DNA of 56,284 bases from Palleronia aestuarii (GCF_003253995.1 NZ_QKZL01000023.1:1-56284); one strand, 5' to 3'; shown: positions 33,237 through 41,727, counted from the first letter of the stretch. Notes: generated from the sequence alone by a model not told the origin. Translations and numbers: made by a program.

Positions 33237-34018
33237 CACCCCAGCCAGACGTCGAGGAACAGCATCAGGACAAGACCGATGGCGAGGCCGAGCGTTGCCC
33301 GGTTCTGGTGCCCGCTCCGGTGGGTCTCGGGAATGATCTCGTGACTGATCACATAGAGCATCGCGCCGGCTGCGAAGGCCAGCCCCCATGGCAGGAGTGG
33401 CTGCGACAAGGTGATGATCCCCGCACCGAGAAGGCCGCCGACAGGCTCGACGAGCCCGGTCAGGGCGGCAATGCCCCAAGCGCGGGCTCTGGGATAACCC
33501 TCGCCGAGCAGCGAGACCGCTACCGCAAGCCCCTCGGGCGCGTTCTGGAGACCGATGCCGATCGCGAGCGGCAGACCGCCGGACAGCCCGTCCGCGCCGA
33601 AGCCCACCCCGACGGCGAGACCCTCGGGGAAGTTGTGGATGGTGATCGCGATGATGAAGAGCCAGACGCGCCTGAGCGATGCGGCTTCCGGCCCCTCGCG
33701 CCCCGTCTTGAAATGCTCGTGCGGCAGGCGCTCGTTCATCAGCGCGACCGCCCCCATGCCCAGCAGGATCGAGATACACACGATAGCGGCGGGCATTGCG
33801 CCGTTCTCGAACATCGGCTCGGCCGCATCCAGCGCGGGGATGATGAGCGAGAAGAAGGAAGCGGCCAGCATCACGCCCGCCGCAAAGCCGAGCGCCATGT
33901 CCCGCGTGGCCCGCGACGGGACTCGGCCGAATAGTACCGGCACAGCTCCGATGGCGGTCAGCGACCCGGCGGCCAAGCTGCCCAGGAAGCCAAGGGCGAT
34001 CGGAGACAACTCGGTCAT
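33236..34018 (-). CDS. ZIP-family metal transporter
   Basis: A 260-residue ZIP transporter, closest in style to ZupT/GufA. Eight hydrophobic segments can be counted. The core metal-site helices are FIIAITIHNFPEGLAVGVGF and IGIGLQNAPEGLAVAVSL, with the His/Asn/Pro/Glu signature, and HEIIPETHRSG near the end. ZIP proteins import Zn(II) or other divalent ions; pairing with an exporter may tune cytoplasmic levels. The ATG at 34018 has GGAG 6 bases upstream. Confidence 0.88.
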   Translation of the reverse strand: MTELSPIALGFLGSLAAGSLTAIGAVPVLFGRVPSRATRDMALGFAAGVMLAASFFSLIIPALDAAEPMFENGAMPAAIVCISILLGMGAVALMNERLPHEHFKTGREGPEAASLRRVWLFIIAITIHNFPEGLAVGVGFGADGLSGGLPLAIGIGLQNAPEGLAVAVSLLGEGYPRARAWGIAALTGLVEPVGGLLGAGIITLSQPLLPWGLAFAAGAMLYVISHEIIPETHRSGHQNRATLGLAIGLVLMLFLDVWLG

Positions 34019-34239
34019 GATCGCTCCCGGGAACACGGAGAAATTGAACGGGACGGCGAGGTGAGCCTCGGTATTCCCTGCCCTACGGAGCGGTCCGCGG
34101 GGTACGGCCTGGCCTTTGGCACTCGCGATGTCACACCCATGTGACGGGGCAGGACATCCACGGGCATCTTCTCTATTCTCAGCAAGAGTTTCGCAAAAAG
34201 CTCTGAAATGCCAGAGACCTCTAGGAGCGGATCTTCGCC

Positions 34240-34911
34240 ATGCTGACCAGACGCCATTTCATTACGACGACCGCCGCGATGGTCTCCGCGCCGATTGCCG
34301 GCCCAGCCTTGGCCAACTCCTGGCCAACGGACGCTGAGAAGGCCGCCTGGGACGCGCAGGTGACGCCGCCGGGCTACGATCCGGCCACTACGAACCCCTG
34401 GGGCCTGCATCCGCGTTTGCTGCCGCAGCGGGTCGAGGCGCGAGTCGGGCTGGTGCCGGGTGACATCCATGTCGATGCCACGGCGCGGTATCTTTACCAT
34501 ATCGAGACGGGCGGAACGGCCATGCGCTATGGCGTGGCCATCGGTCGGGGCGGCCTCTACGAGCCGGGCACCTACACGATCCGGCGCAAGGTGGAGTGGC
34601 CGCACTGGACGCCCACGCAGACGATGATCGAGAGGGAACCGGAAGCCTACGCCCAATACGAGGAAGGAATGGAACCCGGGCCCCGGAACGCGCTCGGGTC
34701 GCGGGCGCTCTATCTCTATGTCGGTGACCGCGACACCTACCTTCGGATTCACGGCACGCCCTACCCGCGGTCGATCGGCTCTCGGGCGAGCTCGGGATGC
34801 GTGCGCATGGTCATGCCCCACATCAACGACCTCTACGAGCGGGTCGAAACCGGGGTGACCGCCTTTCTCTACCCGGCCGCCGGCGACGGCATGGCGACTG
34901 CGATCAGCTGA
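34240..34911 (+). CDS. L,D-transpeptidase (YkuD family)
   Basis: A 223-residue exported L,D-transpeptidase that makes 3-3 crosslinks in peptidoglycan or attaches lipoproteins to it. The twin-arginine-like signal MLTRRHFITTTAAM precedes the domain; the catalytic motif is HGTPYPRSIGSRASSGCVRM with the active Cys. AGGAG lies upstream of the ATG. It is divergent from the ZIP-lspA-lnt group and convergent with the lipoprotein-DUF411 operon. With the M23 peptidase nearby, it forms a second wall-modifying function in the cargo. Confidence 0.88.
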   Translation: MLTRRHFITTTAAMVSAPIAGPALANSWPTDAEKAAWDAQVTPPGYDPATTNPWGLHPRLLPQRVEARVGLVPGDIHVDATARYLYHIETGGTAMRYGVAIGRGGLYEPGTYTIRRKVEWPHWTPTQTMIEREPEAYAQYEEGMEPGPRNALGSRALYLYVGDRDTYLRIHGTPYPRSIGSRASSGCVRMVMPHINDLYERVETGVTAFLYPAAGDGMATAIS

Positions 34912-35059
34912 CAGTCTCGGAGGACAGCGCTGGCCGCCAGTCTCACTTGGCATGGGCTCGATCTTGTCGCCGATTCCAGTTCGACCACCGGTCGGCAGAG
35001 AACGAAGGCACCGTAGATCTTCCGGGATCGATCGGCAGGCGGCGGTCAGCTTCATGCCT

Positions 35060-35362
35060 TCAGCCCGCTGCCTGTGCCATATCTTGCGCGCAAATGGGCC
35101 GGCCCTCGATCGTGCGGAGCGGCAGCAGGGTCGTTTCCACCGGTCCGACATGGCGATACCAGTAGCACCCGTCCTCGGGCCGCAACCGTGCCGAGTTCAG
35201 ATCCTGATAGGGTGCGGCCACGGCGCTCAGCTGCTCCAGCACATCCTCTGATAGAGCTCCCTCAGGCTTCGACGCGTCGCCGAACGGACCGGCGCAAGCC
35301 CCGAGCGCCAGCAGGCCCGCGAAAAGCACGATCATCTTGCCCGTGGCCCGTGCGCGCGACAC
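35060..35362 (-). CDS. Small hypothetical lipoprotein
   Basis: A lipoprotein of about 100 residues. The lipobox is LALGACAG; Cys23 would be acylated. The mature domain contains ALSEDVLEQLSAVAAPYQD and a Cys in EDGCYWYRHVGP, with no known family. The GTG at 35362 begins 3 bases after the DUF411 stop; an ATG at 35335 would also keep the lipobox. It is the last gene of the leftward SCO operon. Confidence 0.6.
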   Translation of the reverse strand: MSRARATGKMIVLFAGLLALGACAGPFGDASKPEGALSEDVLEQLSAVAAPYQDLNSARLRPEDGCYWYRHVGPVETTLLPLRTIEGRPICAQDMAQAAG

Positions 35363-35365
35363 CGA

Positions 35366-35821
35366 TCAATTCCCTTCGTAGCTTGCGAAGACGTCTTTCG
35401 AGCCATCCTCGCGAATGAGGAAGACATCGTAGGCATCGCGTCGGTCGCCGAAATCCATGCCCGGGGAACCCAGAGGCATCTCCGGTACGGCAAGACCGAC
35501 GGCTTCGGGACGTTCCTCGAGCAGGCGACGGATGTCGCCTGCTGGCACATGTCCCTCGATCACGTAGCCGTCGACCATCGCGGTATGGCAGGAGACCATC
35601 CGCTGCGGCACGCCGTTGTCGAGCTTGAAGCGCACGAGCGCGCCGCCAAACATGTCCTGTCCGGTCGGCGCGAAACCATTCTCTTCCAGATGCTCCATCC
35701 AGGCGAGGCAACAGCCGCAGCCGTTGGTCTTGCGCACATCGATCGGTGTCGCTTCGGCCAGAGCCTCAGCGGCGGGAAGAAGGGCGATGGCGGTCGTCAT
35801 CGCGGCGAGCAGCTTTCTCAT
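35366..35821 (-). CDS. DUF411 periplasmic metal-binding protein (second copy)
   Basis: A 151-residue exported DUF411 protein. After the signal peptide (LLAAMTTAIALLPAAEALA) come TNGCGCCLAWMEHLEENGF, MVSCHTAMVDGYVIEGHVP and EMPLGSPGMDFG. It differs clearly from the copy at 19.9 kb, so the two are old paralogues and not a recent duplication. It probably handles copper together with the PCu(A)C and SCO proteins of this operon. Confidence 0.85.
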   Translation of the reverse strand: MRKLLAAMTTAIALLPAAEALAEATPIDVRKTNGCGCCLAWMEHLEENGFAPTGQDMFGGALVRFKLDNGVPQRMVSCHTAMVDGYVIEGHVPAGDIRRLLEERPEAVGLAVPEMPLGSPGMDFGDRRDAYDVFLIREDGSKDVFASYEGN

Positions 35822-35824
35822 GGT

Positions 35825-37198
35825 TCAGAGCCTTTCGGTGGGGTTGGATGCAGGATCGCCGTTGAGTGCGTTCTCGAGACGCGCCCGCGCCTCGGTCAGC
35901 CGGTTCAGGTCCGCCCCGTCCTGAGCGTCACCCAAGACCGCCTCAGCAAGGCGCTCATCGGAAAGCGGATCGGTCGGACGGCCGTCTACGCGCACCTCGT
36001 AGTGCAGGTTCGGCCCGGTCGCCGTTCCCGTCGCACCGACCCGACCGATCGTCTCGCCCGCCGCGACACGCTGGCCTTTGACGAGGCCACCGGGCACTGC
36101 GCTCAGATGCGCATAGCGCGTCATGGTCTCCGTTCCGTGAGCGATCTCGACGACGCGCCCGTAACCACCCCGACGGCCGATGAAGGCGATGCGCCCCGGC
36201 GCCGTCGCGCGCACCGGCGTCCCGCGGGATGCGGCGAAATCGACCCCGGTATGCATGCGCACATTGCCGTAGACGGGGTGCTTGCGCCGGCCGTAGACGG
36301 AACTGAGCCGCGCTCCTTCCACGGGCTGGGCGAAGATCCGAACCACCTCGCCATCGAGGTAGATCGTGGCACGGCCGGTGCCGTCCTCGGGCCAGACGAC
36401 CTCATAGAGCGCGTCGCCGAGATCGAGGGAGGCGAAGGCGATCTCGGGTTGCCCGATCATGTCACCATCTACACGGGCCTCTCGCCAGAGGAGGCGCAAC
36501 GCCTCTCCACCGATCAAGTCGCGCCGGAAATCCACGGTGCCGCTCAACATCTGTGCGAGATCGACCGCGAAGCGAGCCGGAATGCCCGCCTGGTCGAGGG
36601 CCGCAAAGATCGAACTCTCGACCCGGGCTTCTCCGGCGAGGACCACGATGTCCTGCTCGGGCTCGACCACGCGGGCCGTGAGGCTCTCGCCGAAGATCGC
36701 CTCGATCTGCACGCCGTCCTCGACCTCGAGCGCGACGCGGCGTGGGCTACCATTCGACGCCGTCTCGACGGTCAGCACATGACCGGGACGCAGGCGGCGC
36801 AGATCATATTCCGCCCCGAGCGCCAGCGATATCTCCGCTCGGTCCGGCCCGCTGAGACCAGCTTCTGCTAGCAGCCCGTCGAGCGTCTCGCCGGAGACGA
36901 TCTCGCGCGACCAGATGGCGAGGGACGGCTTGATCTGGGATGACGGAACATCGGCCGTCGGTGCAACCGGTGGGGATGGGGCTTGAACCTCGGTAGGCGG
37001 GGTCGACGACGCAGAGACCTCTTGGAGCGCCACCGGCTTCACCTGCGCCGGGGATGCGACGAGTTTGGGAACCCAGAGCCCCGCTTCTGCCGGACCGGGC
37101 GGCGCCACATCGCTTTTTCTCGCGCCTGTCGCTGCGGCGGCCATCGCCAGGGCACTGCCGGTCATCGCCAATCCTACCGCCCAGTATCTCAACCTCAT
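35825..37198 (-). CDS. M23-family peptidoglycan endopeptidase
   Basis: A 457-residue exported or membrane-anchored LytM/M23 metallopeptidase. An N-terminal hydrophobic segment and a Pro-rich linker are followed by an OapA/LysM-like part (IVSGETLDGLLAEAGL) and the C-terminal peptidase. Zinc-site motifs are MHTGVDFAASRGTPV and NLHYEVRVDGRPTDP, with the HLSAVPGGLVKGQRV loop. It cuts peptidoglycan crosslinks. Its ATGA overlap with SCO shows it belongs to the copper operon. Confidence 0.85.
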   Translation of the reverse strand: MRLRYWAVGLAMTGSALAMAAAATGARKSDVAPPGPAEAGLWVPKLVASPAQVKPVALQEVSASSTPPTEVQAPSPPVAPTADVPSSQIKPSLAIWSREIVSGETLDGLLAEAGLSGPDRAEISLALGAEYDLRRLRPGHVLTVETASNGSPRRVALEVEDGVQIEAIFGESLTARVVEPEQDIVVLAGEARVESSIFAALDQAGIPARFAVDLAQMLSGTVDFRRDLIGGEALRLLWREARVDGDMIGQPEIAFASLDLGDALYEVVWPEDGTGRATIYLDGEVVRIFAQPVEGARLSSVYGRRKHPVYGNVRMHTGVDFAASRGTPVRATAPGRIAFIGRRGGYGRVVEIAHGTETMTRYAHLSAVPGGLVKGQRVAAGETIGRVGATGTATGPNLHYEVRVDGRPTDPLSDERLAEAVLGDAQDGADLNRLTEARARLENALNGDPASNPTERL

Positions 37199-37824
37199 GT
37201 CGCTCCCTCTGTTTTTTCTTCGTTCATTGCGCGGCGGATCTTCGGAACCGCGAAGTCTCTCGGTTCGTGGTAGTCGATGGTGGTCACGAAGCGTCCCTCC
37301 GCGTCGAACAGGAAGACGCTCGCCGTGTGGTTCATTGTGTAATCACCGCCGTCGGTCTGGACCTTTTCGTAGGTCGCACGGAAACCTTCAACCGCCAGAG
37401 CAATCTGCTGCTCCGTACCGGTCCAGCCGCGGATCGCCGGGTGGAAATAGCCGATATACTCCGCCATCGCCTCCACATTGTCCCGTTCCGGGTCGACCGT
37501 GATGAAGACGACGTTCAGTTGCTCGGCATCCTCTCCCAATGCGTCCAGCCAGCCGGAAATGTCCGCGAGCGTGGTCGGGCACACGTCCGGACAATACGTG
37601 AAGCCGAAGAAGATTAGTGTCGGCGATCCAACCAGCGTATCGGGGCCGACCGGACGTCCTTGGTGATCGGTGAGGTCGAACTCCATCGCGGTGAGCGGCA
37701 ACGGCCGTCTGCCGTCCGGTTCAGGCCCTCCGGGGCCGTCGACCTGCCACCAGCCGACGAACAGAGCGAGCCCGAGCGCACCGAGCGCCGCGGCACCGTA
37801 GCCGAGAACCGATCTGCGCTCCAT
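37195..37824 (-). CDS. SCO1/SenC family copper protein (second copy)
   Basis: A 209-residue SCO protein with an N-terminal anchor (VLGYGAAALGALGLALFVGWW). The CxxxC site is FGFTYCPDVCPTTL, and the conserved His is in YTMNHTASVFLFD. GGAGG lies 5 bases before the ATG, which overlaps the stop of the PCu(A)C gene (TGATG). It is closer to the SCO protein at 39.4 kb than to that at 23.0 kb. Confidence 0.9.
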   Translation of the reverse strand: MERRSVLGYGAAALGALGLALFVGWWQVDGPGGPEPDGRRPLPLTAMEFDLTDHQGRPVGPDTLVGSPTLIFFGFTYCPDVCPTTLADISGWLDALGEDAEQLNVVFITVDPERDNVEAMAEYIGYFHPAIRGWTGTEQQIALAVEGFRATYEKVQTDGGDYTMNHTASVFLFDAEGRFVTTIDYHEPRDFAVPKIRRAMNEEKTEGAT

Positions 37825-38288
37825 CAATCCTCCGGCCCGCGCGCTGCGATCCCGAGGATCGGCACTTCGACCGTTGTCTCGCCGCGGTCGGAGAATGTCA
37901 GCGTCAACAAAAAGCTCTCGCTTTCTTCCATCGGGCGTTGAAGCTGCATCAGCATGGCGTGCAGTCCGCCGGGTTCGAGCGCGACGGTCTCGCCAGGTGC
38001 GATGACGATCTCGCCCACTGGGCTCATCGAGCTCACGCCCTGCTCGTCGGTCGCGGTCCGGTGAATTTTGGGCATCATCGCGAGATCCGTCTGGAGCCCG
38101 GTCAGCGTGACCGGCTCGTCGCCCTTGTTGCGGATCTCCATGTAGACGGCACCCGGGCGGCTTGTTCCGATGGAAGCCCGCGCCCAGGCGTTCTCGACGA
38201 CGATATCGTCGGAATCTGCCAGCGCGGAGGTCGCGATGCCAAATGGCAATGCCAACGCGACGAGCAGAGCGATGCGGTGCGGCTTCAT
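37824..38288 (-). CDS. PCu(A)C-type periplasmic copper chaperone
   Basis: A 154-residue exported chaperone of the PCuAC family that works with SCO to metallate cytochrome oxidase. A signal peptide (IALLVALALPFGIATSALA) precedes IVVENAWARAS. Copper ligands follow the family pattern: MPKIHRTATDEQGVSSM and LEPGGLHAMLM. The ATG at 38288 has AAAGGA upstream; the longer open frame overlaps dsbA sequence. Confidence 0.88.
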   Translation of the reverse strand: MKPHRIALLVALALPFGIATSALADSDDIVVENAWARASIGTSRPGAVYMEIRNKGDEPVTLTGLQTDLAMMPKIHRTATDEQGVSSMSPVGEIVIAPGETVALEPGGLHAMLMQLQRPMEESESFLLTLTFSDRGETTVEVPILGIAARGPED

Positions 38289-38325
38289 TTTGGTCCTTTC
38301 CGGTTTTGGCCGACTTCTGGCCGGA

Positions 38326-38985
38326 TCAGCTTCCCGCAGCCGCGACTTCCGCCGCGACCAATGCCCGTAGCTCCACCTCTCCGAACGGATCGAGCGGCTT
38401 GCCATTGACGAAGAAGGTCGGCGTCCCGCTCACGCCTACGGTTTCGACATCCGCGCGGTCCTGGTTGAGAATGCCGATGACATCGGGCGCCAGCATCTGC
38501 GTTTCGGCGGCTTCAGCGTCGAGACCTGCCGTCGCGGCGACCTCGAGGATCAAGCCCGGTTCCGGCGCGCCATGGGATGCCCAGCGGGGCTGCTCGCGCA
38601 GGAGCGCTTCCAGCACCGGCTCGAAGACGCCCTGCATCCGAGCGGCTTCCAGAACCCGGATCGCCTCTTCCGACGCCTCCCCATGGAACGGGGTGTAGCG
38701 GATTGCCACGCGCACAACGTCGCCATGCTCGGCCATGATGTCCTTCACCACGGGATAGAAGGCGCGGCAGGCCTCGCAGGCCGGGTCGAGGAACTCGACG
38801 ATGGTGACGGGTGCCTCCTCCGGGCCCAGGATAGGCGAATAGGGGCGCAGCAGGGCCTCGGCCATCTCGGGTGCGACGGGCGCGGCGTCGGCGACGGGCG
38901 CGGGGCGGGTTCCGAACCAGGCCGCGGCAGCGAAGACGGCGAGGGCAAGCGCGAGCGCGCCGAGGATCAGGGATTTCCGGGTCAT
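38326..38985 (-). CDS. DsbA-family thiol:disulfide oxidoreductase
   Basis: A 219-residue exported or anchored DsbA/DsbG-like protein. The N-terminal segment SLILGALALALAVFAAAAWF is followed by a thioredoxin domain with the CEAC active site in FLDPACEACRAFYP and the cis-Pro loop VSGTPTFFVNGKPLD. Its usual partner DsbB is encoded directly upstream (ATGA overlap). The frame is open further upstream but only as a shadow of dsbB. Confidence 0.85.
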   Translation of the reverse strand: MTRKSLILGALALALAVFAAAAWFGTRPAPVADAAPVAPEMAEALLRPYSPILGPEEAPVTIVEFLDPACEACRAFYPVVKDIMAEHGDVVRVAIRYTPFHGEASEEAIRVLEAARMQGVFEPVLEALLREQPRWASHGAPEPGLILEVAATAGLDAEAAETQMLAPDVIGILNQDRADVETVGVSGTPTFFVNGKPLDPFGEVELRALVAAEVAAAGS

Positions 38986-39407
38986 CTCTTGGTATCCGTG
39001 AGCGAAGCGGCCGAGAGGCCGGCGATGAGTGCGAAGGCGAGAAACGACAAAAGCGGGATGGGAACACCAAGAATGAGTTGGTCGGCGTCGGTGCAGGACG
39101 GACCTGTCGCGGTGCAGGGCTGGATACGCTCGGGGATGAGACCGGCGTAGAGTCCCAAATGCCAGAGCGCGACGGCGCCGCCGGCAAGCGCGAGAACCAC
39201 GCCGTAACGCCCGACGCGACGGTCCTGCCACCACAGCCCGAGGCCCAGAACGATGGTCAGCGGGAACATGAACGCGCGCTGATACCAGCACAGAAGGCAC
39301 GGCGTCTGGCCCAGCACCTCGCCGACGAACAGCACGGCGAGCGAGGCGGTGAGGGCCAAGATCCATGCGCTGGCGAGCGCGGCGTCGCCGAAGAGCCTCG
39401 GTGTCAT
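38982..39407 (-). CDS. dsbB: DsbB disulfide-bond generating protein
   Basis: A 141-residue quinone-linked membrane protein that re-oxidises DsbA. Four membrane segments are visible. The first cysteine pair is PCLLCWYQRAF and the second is QPCTATGPSCTDAD, as in DsbB. ATGA overlaps join it to SCO before and dsbA after. A dedicated DsbA-DsbB pair in a copper operon is expected because copper damages thiols. Confidence 0.9.
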   Translation of the reverse strand: MTPRLFGDAALASAWILALTASLAVLFVGEVLGQTPCLLCWYQRAFMFPLTIVLGLGLWWQDRRVGRYGVVLALAGGAVALWHLGLYAGLIPERIQPCTATGPSCTDADQLILGVPIPLLSFLAFALIAGLSAASLTDTKR

Positions 39408-40012
39408 TGGGCGATCCGCTCCCGCAGATCGGCGAGGATCTCCTCTGCCGGTGTGCCATAGGCCCAAGAGGCGACGTAGCCCGCCTCCCGGCCGAACAGG
39501 AACAGTTGGGACGAATGGCTCATCGTGTAGCCATCCGGTGTCGAAGCTTCCTCGATCTTCTCGTAGAAAATCTTGAATGTGTCCGAGGTCGTCGCGATCT
39601 GATCGGGCGTTCCGGTTAGTCCGATGATCCCTGCCTCGAAACGCGGCACGAAGTCCGCCAGGGCCGAAGGGGTGTCGCGCTCGGGGTCGATCGAGATGAA
39701 GAGCGGCTGGACCTGCTCCGCATCGTCGCCGAGACCCTTCATGATGGCGGCGACCTCGGAGAGGGTGGTCGGGCAGACATCCGGGCAGTTGGCGAAGCCG
39801 AAGAAGACCAACATCCATAGGCCCGTGAAATCCTCCTGCGTGCGGAACATCCCCCGGTGATCCGTCAGCTCGAAATCAGCCTGGAAGGCCGGTTCCCTTT
39901 CAGCCCGCACAAGATCAGCGCGATAGTCGGCCCAGAGGAGTAGCCATACCAGTGCGAGGGCCGCAACACCCGCCAGCGCCCAGAGCGCTTTCCGAAAGAG
40001 TGTCAGCGTCAC
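39404..40012 (-). CDS. SCO1/SenC family copper protein (third copy)
   Basis: A 202-residue SCO protein: anchor KALWALAGVAALALVWLLLWA, CxxxC in FGFANCPDVCPTTLSE, and His in YTMSHSSQLFLFG. The frame is open to 40141, but that part covers the promoter; the GTG at 40012 directly before the anchor is the likely start. It is the first gene of the leftward operon SCO-dsbB-dsbA-PCuAC-SCO-M23-DUF411-lipoprotein. Confidence 0.88.
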   Translation of the reverse strand: MTLTLFRKALWALAGVAALALVWLLLWADYRADLVRAEREPAFQADFELTDHRGMFRTQEDFTGLWMLVFFGFANCPDVCPTTLSEVAAIMKGLGDDAEQVQPLFISIDPERDTPSALADFVPRFEAGIIGLTGTPDQIATTSDTFKIFYEKIEEASTPDGYTMSHSSQLFLFGREAGYVASWAYGTPAEEILADLRERIAQ

Positions 40013-40047
40013 GCGACCCGCCTGCCTGCCGTTCTTGGTTAACGACG

Positions 40048-40078
40048 CGGATACATCCTCTAGCCACTGGAGGTTCAA
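40048..40078 (-). promoter_or_regulatory. MerR-type promoter/operator of the SCO-dsb operon
   Basis: On the minus strand TTGAAC (40078-40073) is followed by a 19-base spacer with the near-perfect dyad CCTCCAGTGGCTAGAGG (40073-40057) and -10 TATCCG (40053-40048). It stands between the SCO operon and the divergent ZntR/CadR-like regulator gene, which probably acts on it. Confidence 0.75.
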
Positions 40079-40189
40079 CCACTTTCGCCCGGGCTCCGCA
40101 GCCCTGTCACGCGCATGTGAAAGGCTGGACGCCCTTGCCAATCCATTCCCGTAAACCTACTAAGACTATACGTTTGGTGGAGCTCCCGG

Positions 40190-40618
40190 ATGTTGACGAT
40201 TGGCAATCTGGCGAAGAAGACCGGCACCAAGGTGCAGACGATCCGTTACTACGAGCAGATCGGCCTGATGCCCGAGCCCGGCCGGACCGAAGGCGGGCAG
40301 CGCCGCTACGGCGAAGCCGAACTCGACCGGTTGTCCTTTATTCGGCATTCACGTCAGCTGGGCTTCTCGCTCGACGCGATCCGCGAACTACTGGATCTCG
40401 GCGATCACCCCGACCGGCCCTGCCAGGAGGCCGACACGATCGCACGGCGACAGCTGAAGCAGGTGGAGCGGCGGATGGCGCGGCTCGAAGCGCTGCAGAC
40501 CGAGCTTCGACGGATGGTGCGCGAATGCAGCGGCGGCAGAACGGCGGATTGCCGGGTGCTCGAGGTCTTGCGCGACCATTCCGAGTGCCTGACGGATCAT
40601 GAGGAGATCGGGGTGTGA
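40190..40618 (+). CDS. MerR-family regulator, ZntR/CadR-like
   Basis: A 142-residue metal-responsive MerR activator. The HTH is IGNLAKKTGTKVQTIRYYEQ, the long helix carries PCQEADTIARRQL, and the metal loop is ECSGGRTADCRVLEVL. The Cys before QE matches Cys79 of the zinc sensor ZntR, absent in CueR, while the loop spacing C-x7-C is CueR-like. So the effector could be Zn, Cd, Pb or an unusual mixture. GGTGGAG lies 7 bases before the ATG. Its neighbours are the SCO operon (divergent) and a CDF exporter (downstream). Confidence 0.82.
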   Translation: MLTIGNLAKKTGTKVQTIRYYEQIGLMPEPGRTEGGQRRYGEAELDRLSFIRHSRQLGFSLDAIRELLDLGDHPDRPCQEADTIARRQLKQVERRMARLEALQTELRRMVRECSGGRTADCRVLEVLRDHSECLTDHEEIGV

Positions 40619-40682
40619 GGTTCTGCAACCGGACCTGCGCCTCGTCCTCCTCTGTCCGGGTGTCAGGCAAGAGGCGCACGGT

Positions 40683-41297
40683 ATGAGCGAGAAGATCAAT
40701 CCGCGAGACGCCCGGCAACGCCGCATCCTGTGGATCGTCCTCGGGCTGAACGTCGCCATCGCTGTCGGCTTTTTCGGCAGCGGTGCGTTCGGCGATTCTT
40801 CAGCCCTGATCGCCAACGGGCTCGACAACACCTCCGACGCCTTCGTCTACGCGCTCAGCCTTTTTGCCATGTCGCGGTCCGACCGATGGAAGCGCATCGC
40901 CGCGACCGTTTCAGGCAGCCTCCTTATTCTCTTCGCCATCGGGATCCTTTTCGATGCGGGACGACGCTTCCTGGAAGGATCGGATCCCCTCGGTCCCATC
41001 ATGATCGTCATGGCGATCATCGCGGCAGTGGTGAACCTGGCCTGCGTGATCCTGCTGCGCCGCATCCGGGAACCGGACGTGAACGTGCGCGCCGCCAACA
41101 CGTTCAGCCTGAACGATTTCGTGGCCAATCTCGGTATTCTCGTCGCGGGCGGGCTGGTGGCCTGGCTGGGCAGCAACTGGCCCGACCTGGTCGTCGGCGT
41201 GGCGGTGGCGGCGGTCGCGGCCTGGGGTGGCGTCGAAATCCTGCGGGATGCCCACGGAGAGCACCACAAGGCCGTCCATGACGATCCGGTGGGATAG
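40683..41297 (+). CDS. Cation diffusion facilitator family exporter (short form)
   Basis: A 204-residue CDF transporter. Metal-site helices appear as [18 protein letters not shown] and [17 protein letters not shown], with Asp/Asn replacing the common His-Asp pair. Six hydrophobic segments are present but no large C-terminal domain. It probably exports divalent metal by proton antiport. It follows the MerR gene by 64 bases in the same direction. The ATG at 40683 begins the protein; the open frame upstream is a shadow of the regulator. Confidence 0.8.
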   Translation: MSEKINPRDARQRRILWIVLGLNVAIAVGFFGSGAFGDSSALIANGLDNTSDAFVYALSLFAMSRSDRWKRIAATVSGSLLILFAIGILFDAGRRFLEGSDPLGPIMIVMAIIAAVVNLACVILLRRIREPDVNVRAANTFSLNDFVANLGILVAGGLVAWLGSNWPDLVVGVAVAAVAAWGGVEILRDAHGEHHKAVHDDPVG

Positions 41298-41329
41298 CGG
41301 GCAAAACCGCAATTAGAGCCGCGCCTGAC

Positions 41330-41671
41330 ATGCCCGCCGCACTTGCCTATCCGCTTGCCGCGCTGGCCGAGATCGCCGGTTGCTTCGCCATCTGGGCATG
41401 GTGGCGCCTCGGCGCCTCGCCGCTCTGGCTGGCCCCGGGCCTTCTTGCACTCGCGCTCTTCGGATGGCTGCTCGCTCAGGTCGACACCGTCGCGGCGGGG
41501 CGCGCCTTCGCAGCCTATGGCGGCGTCTATATCGCGGCATCGGTTCTCTGGATGTGGCTGGCCGAGGGAGAGCGTCCGGACAGGTGGGATCTGATCGGTA
41601 CCGCGATCTGCCTTGTCGGTGCGGCGATCATTCTGGTTGCACCGCGCGGCACGTGGCGAAACGGGTCTTGA
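41330..41671 (+). CDS. YnfA/UPF0060 family membrane protein
   Basis: A 113-residue protein with four membrane helices, of the YnfA family, related in size to small multidrug transporters. Typical features are [40 protein letters not shown] and [20 protein letters not shown]. It is often found beside metal exporters. The transported substrate is not established. It probably shares the transcript of the short CDF gene 32 bases upstream. Confidence 0.85.
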   Translation: MPAALAYPLAALAEIAGCFAIWAWWRLGASPLWLAPGLLALALFGWLLAQVDTVAAGRAFAAYGGVYIAASVLWMWLAEGERPDRWDLIGTAICLVGAAIILVAPRGTWRNGS

Positions 41672-41698
41672 AGCTACAGCCGCTGTAGCCATTACATC
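41668..41698 (+). promoter_or_regulatory. MerR-type promoter/operator (TTGAAG class) of the CDF gene
   Basis: TTGAAG (41668-41673), the perfect 7-3-7 dyad GCTACAGCCGCTGTAGC (41673-41689) inside a 19-base spacer, and -10 TACATC (41693-41698). It overlaps the end of the YnfA gene, whose stop is at 41669-41671. It most resembles the operator of the zinc-type ATPase. Confidence 0.72.
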
Positions 41699-41727
41699 CC
41701 TCCTCGAACGATTCGAGGAGCTTTTCC

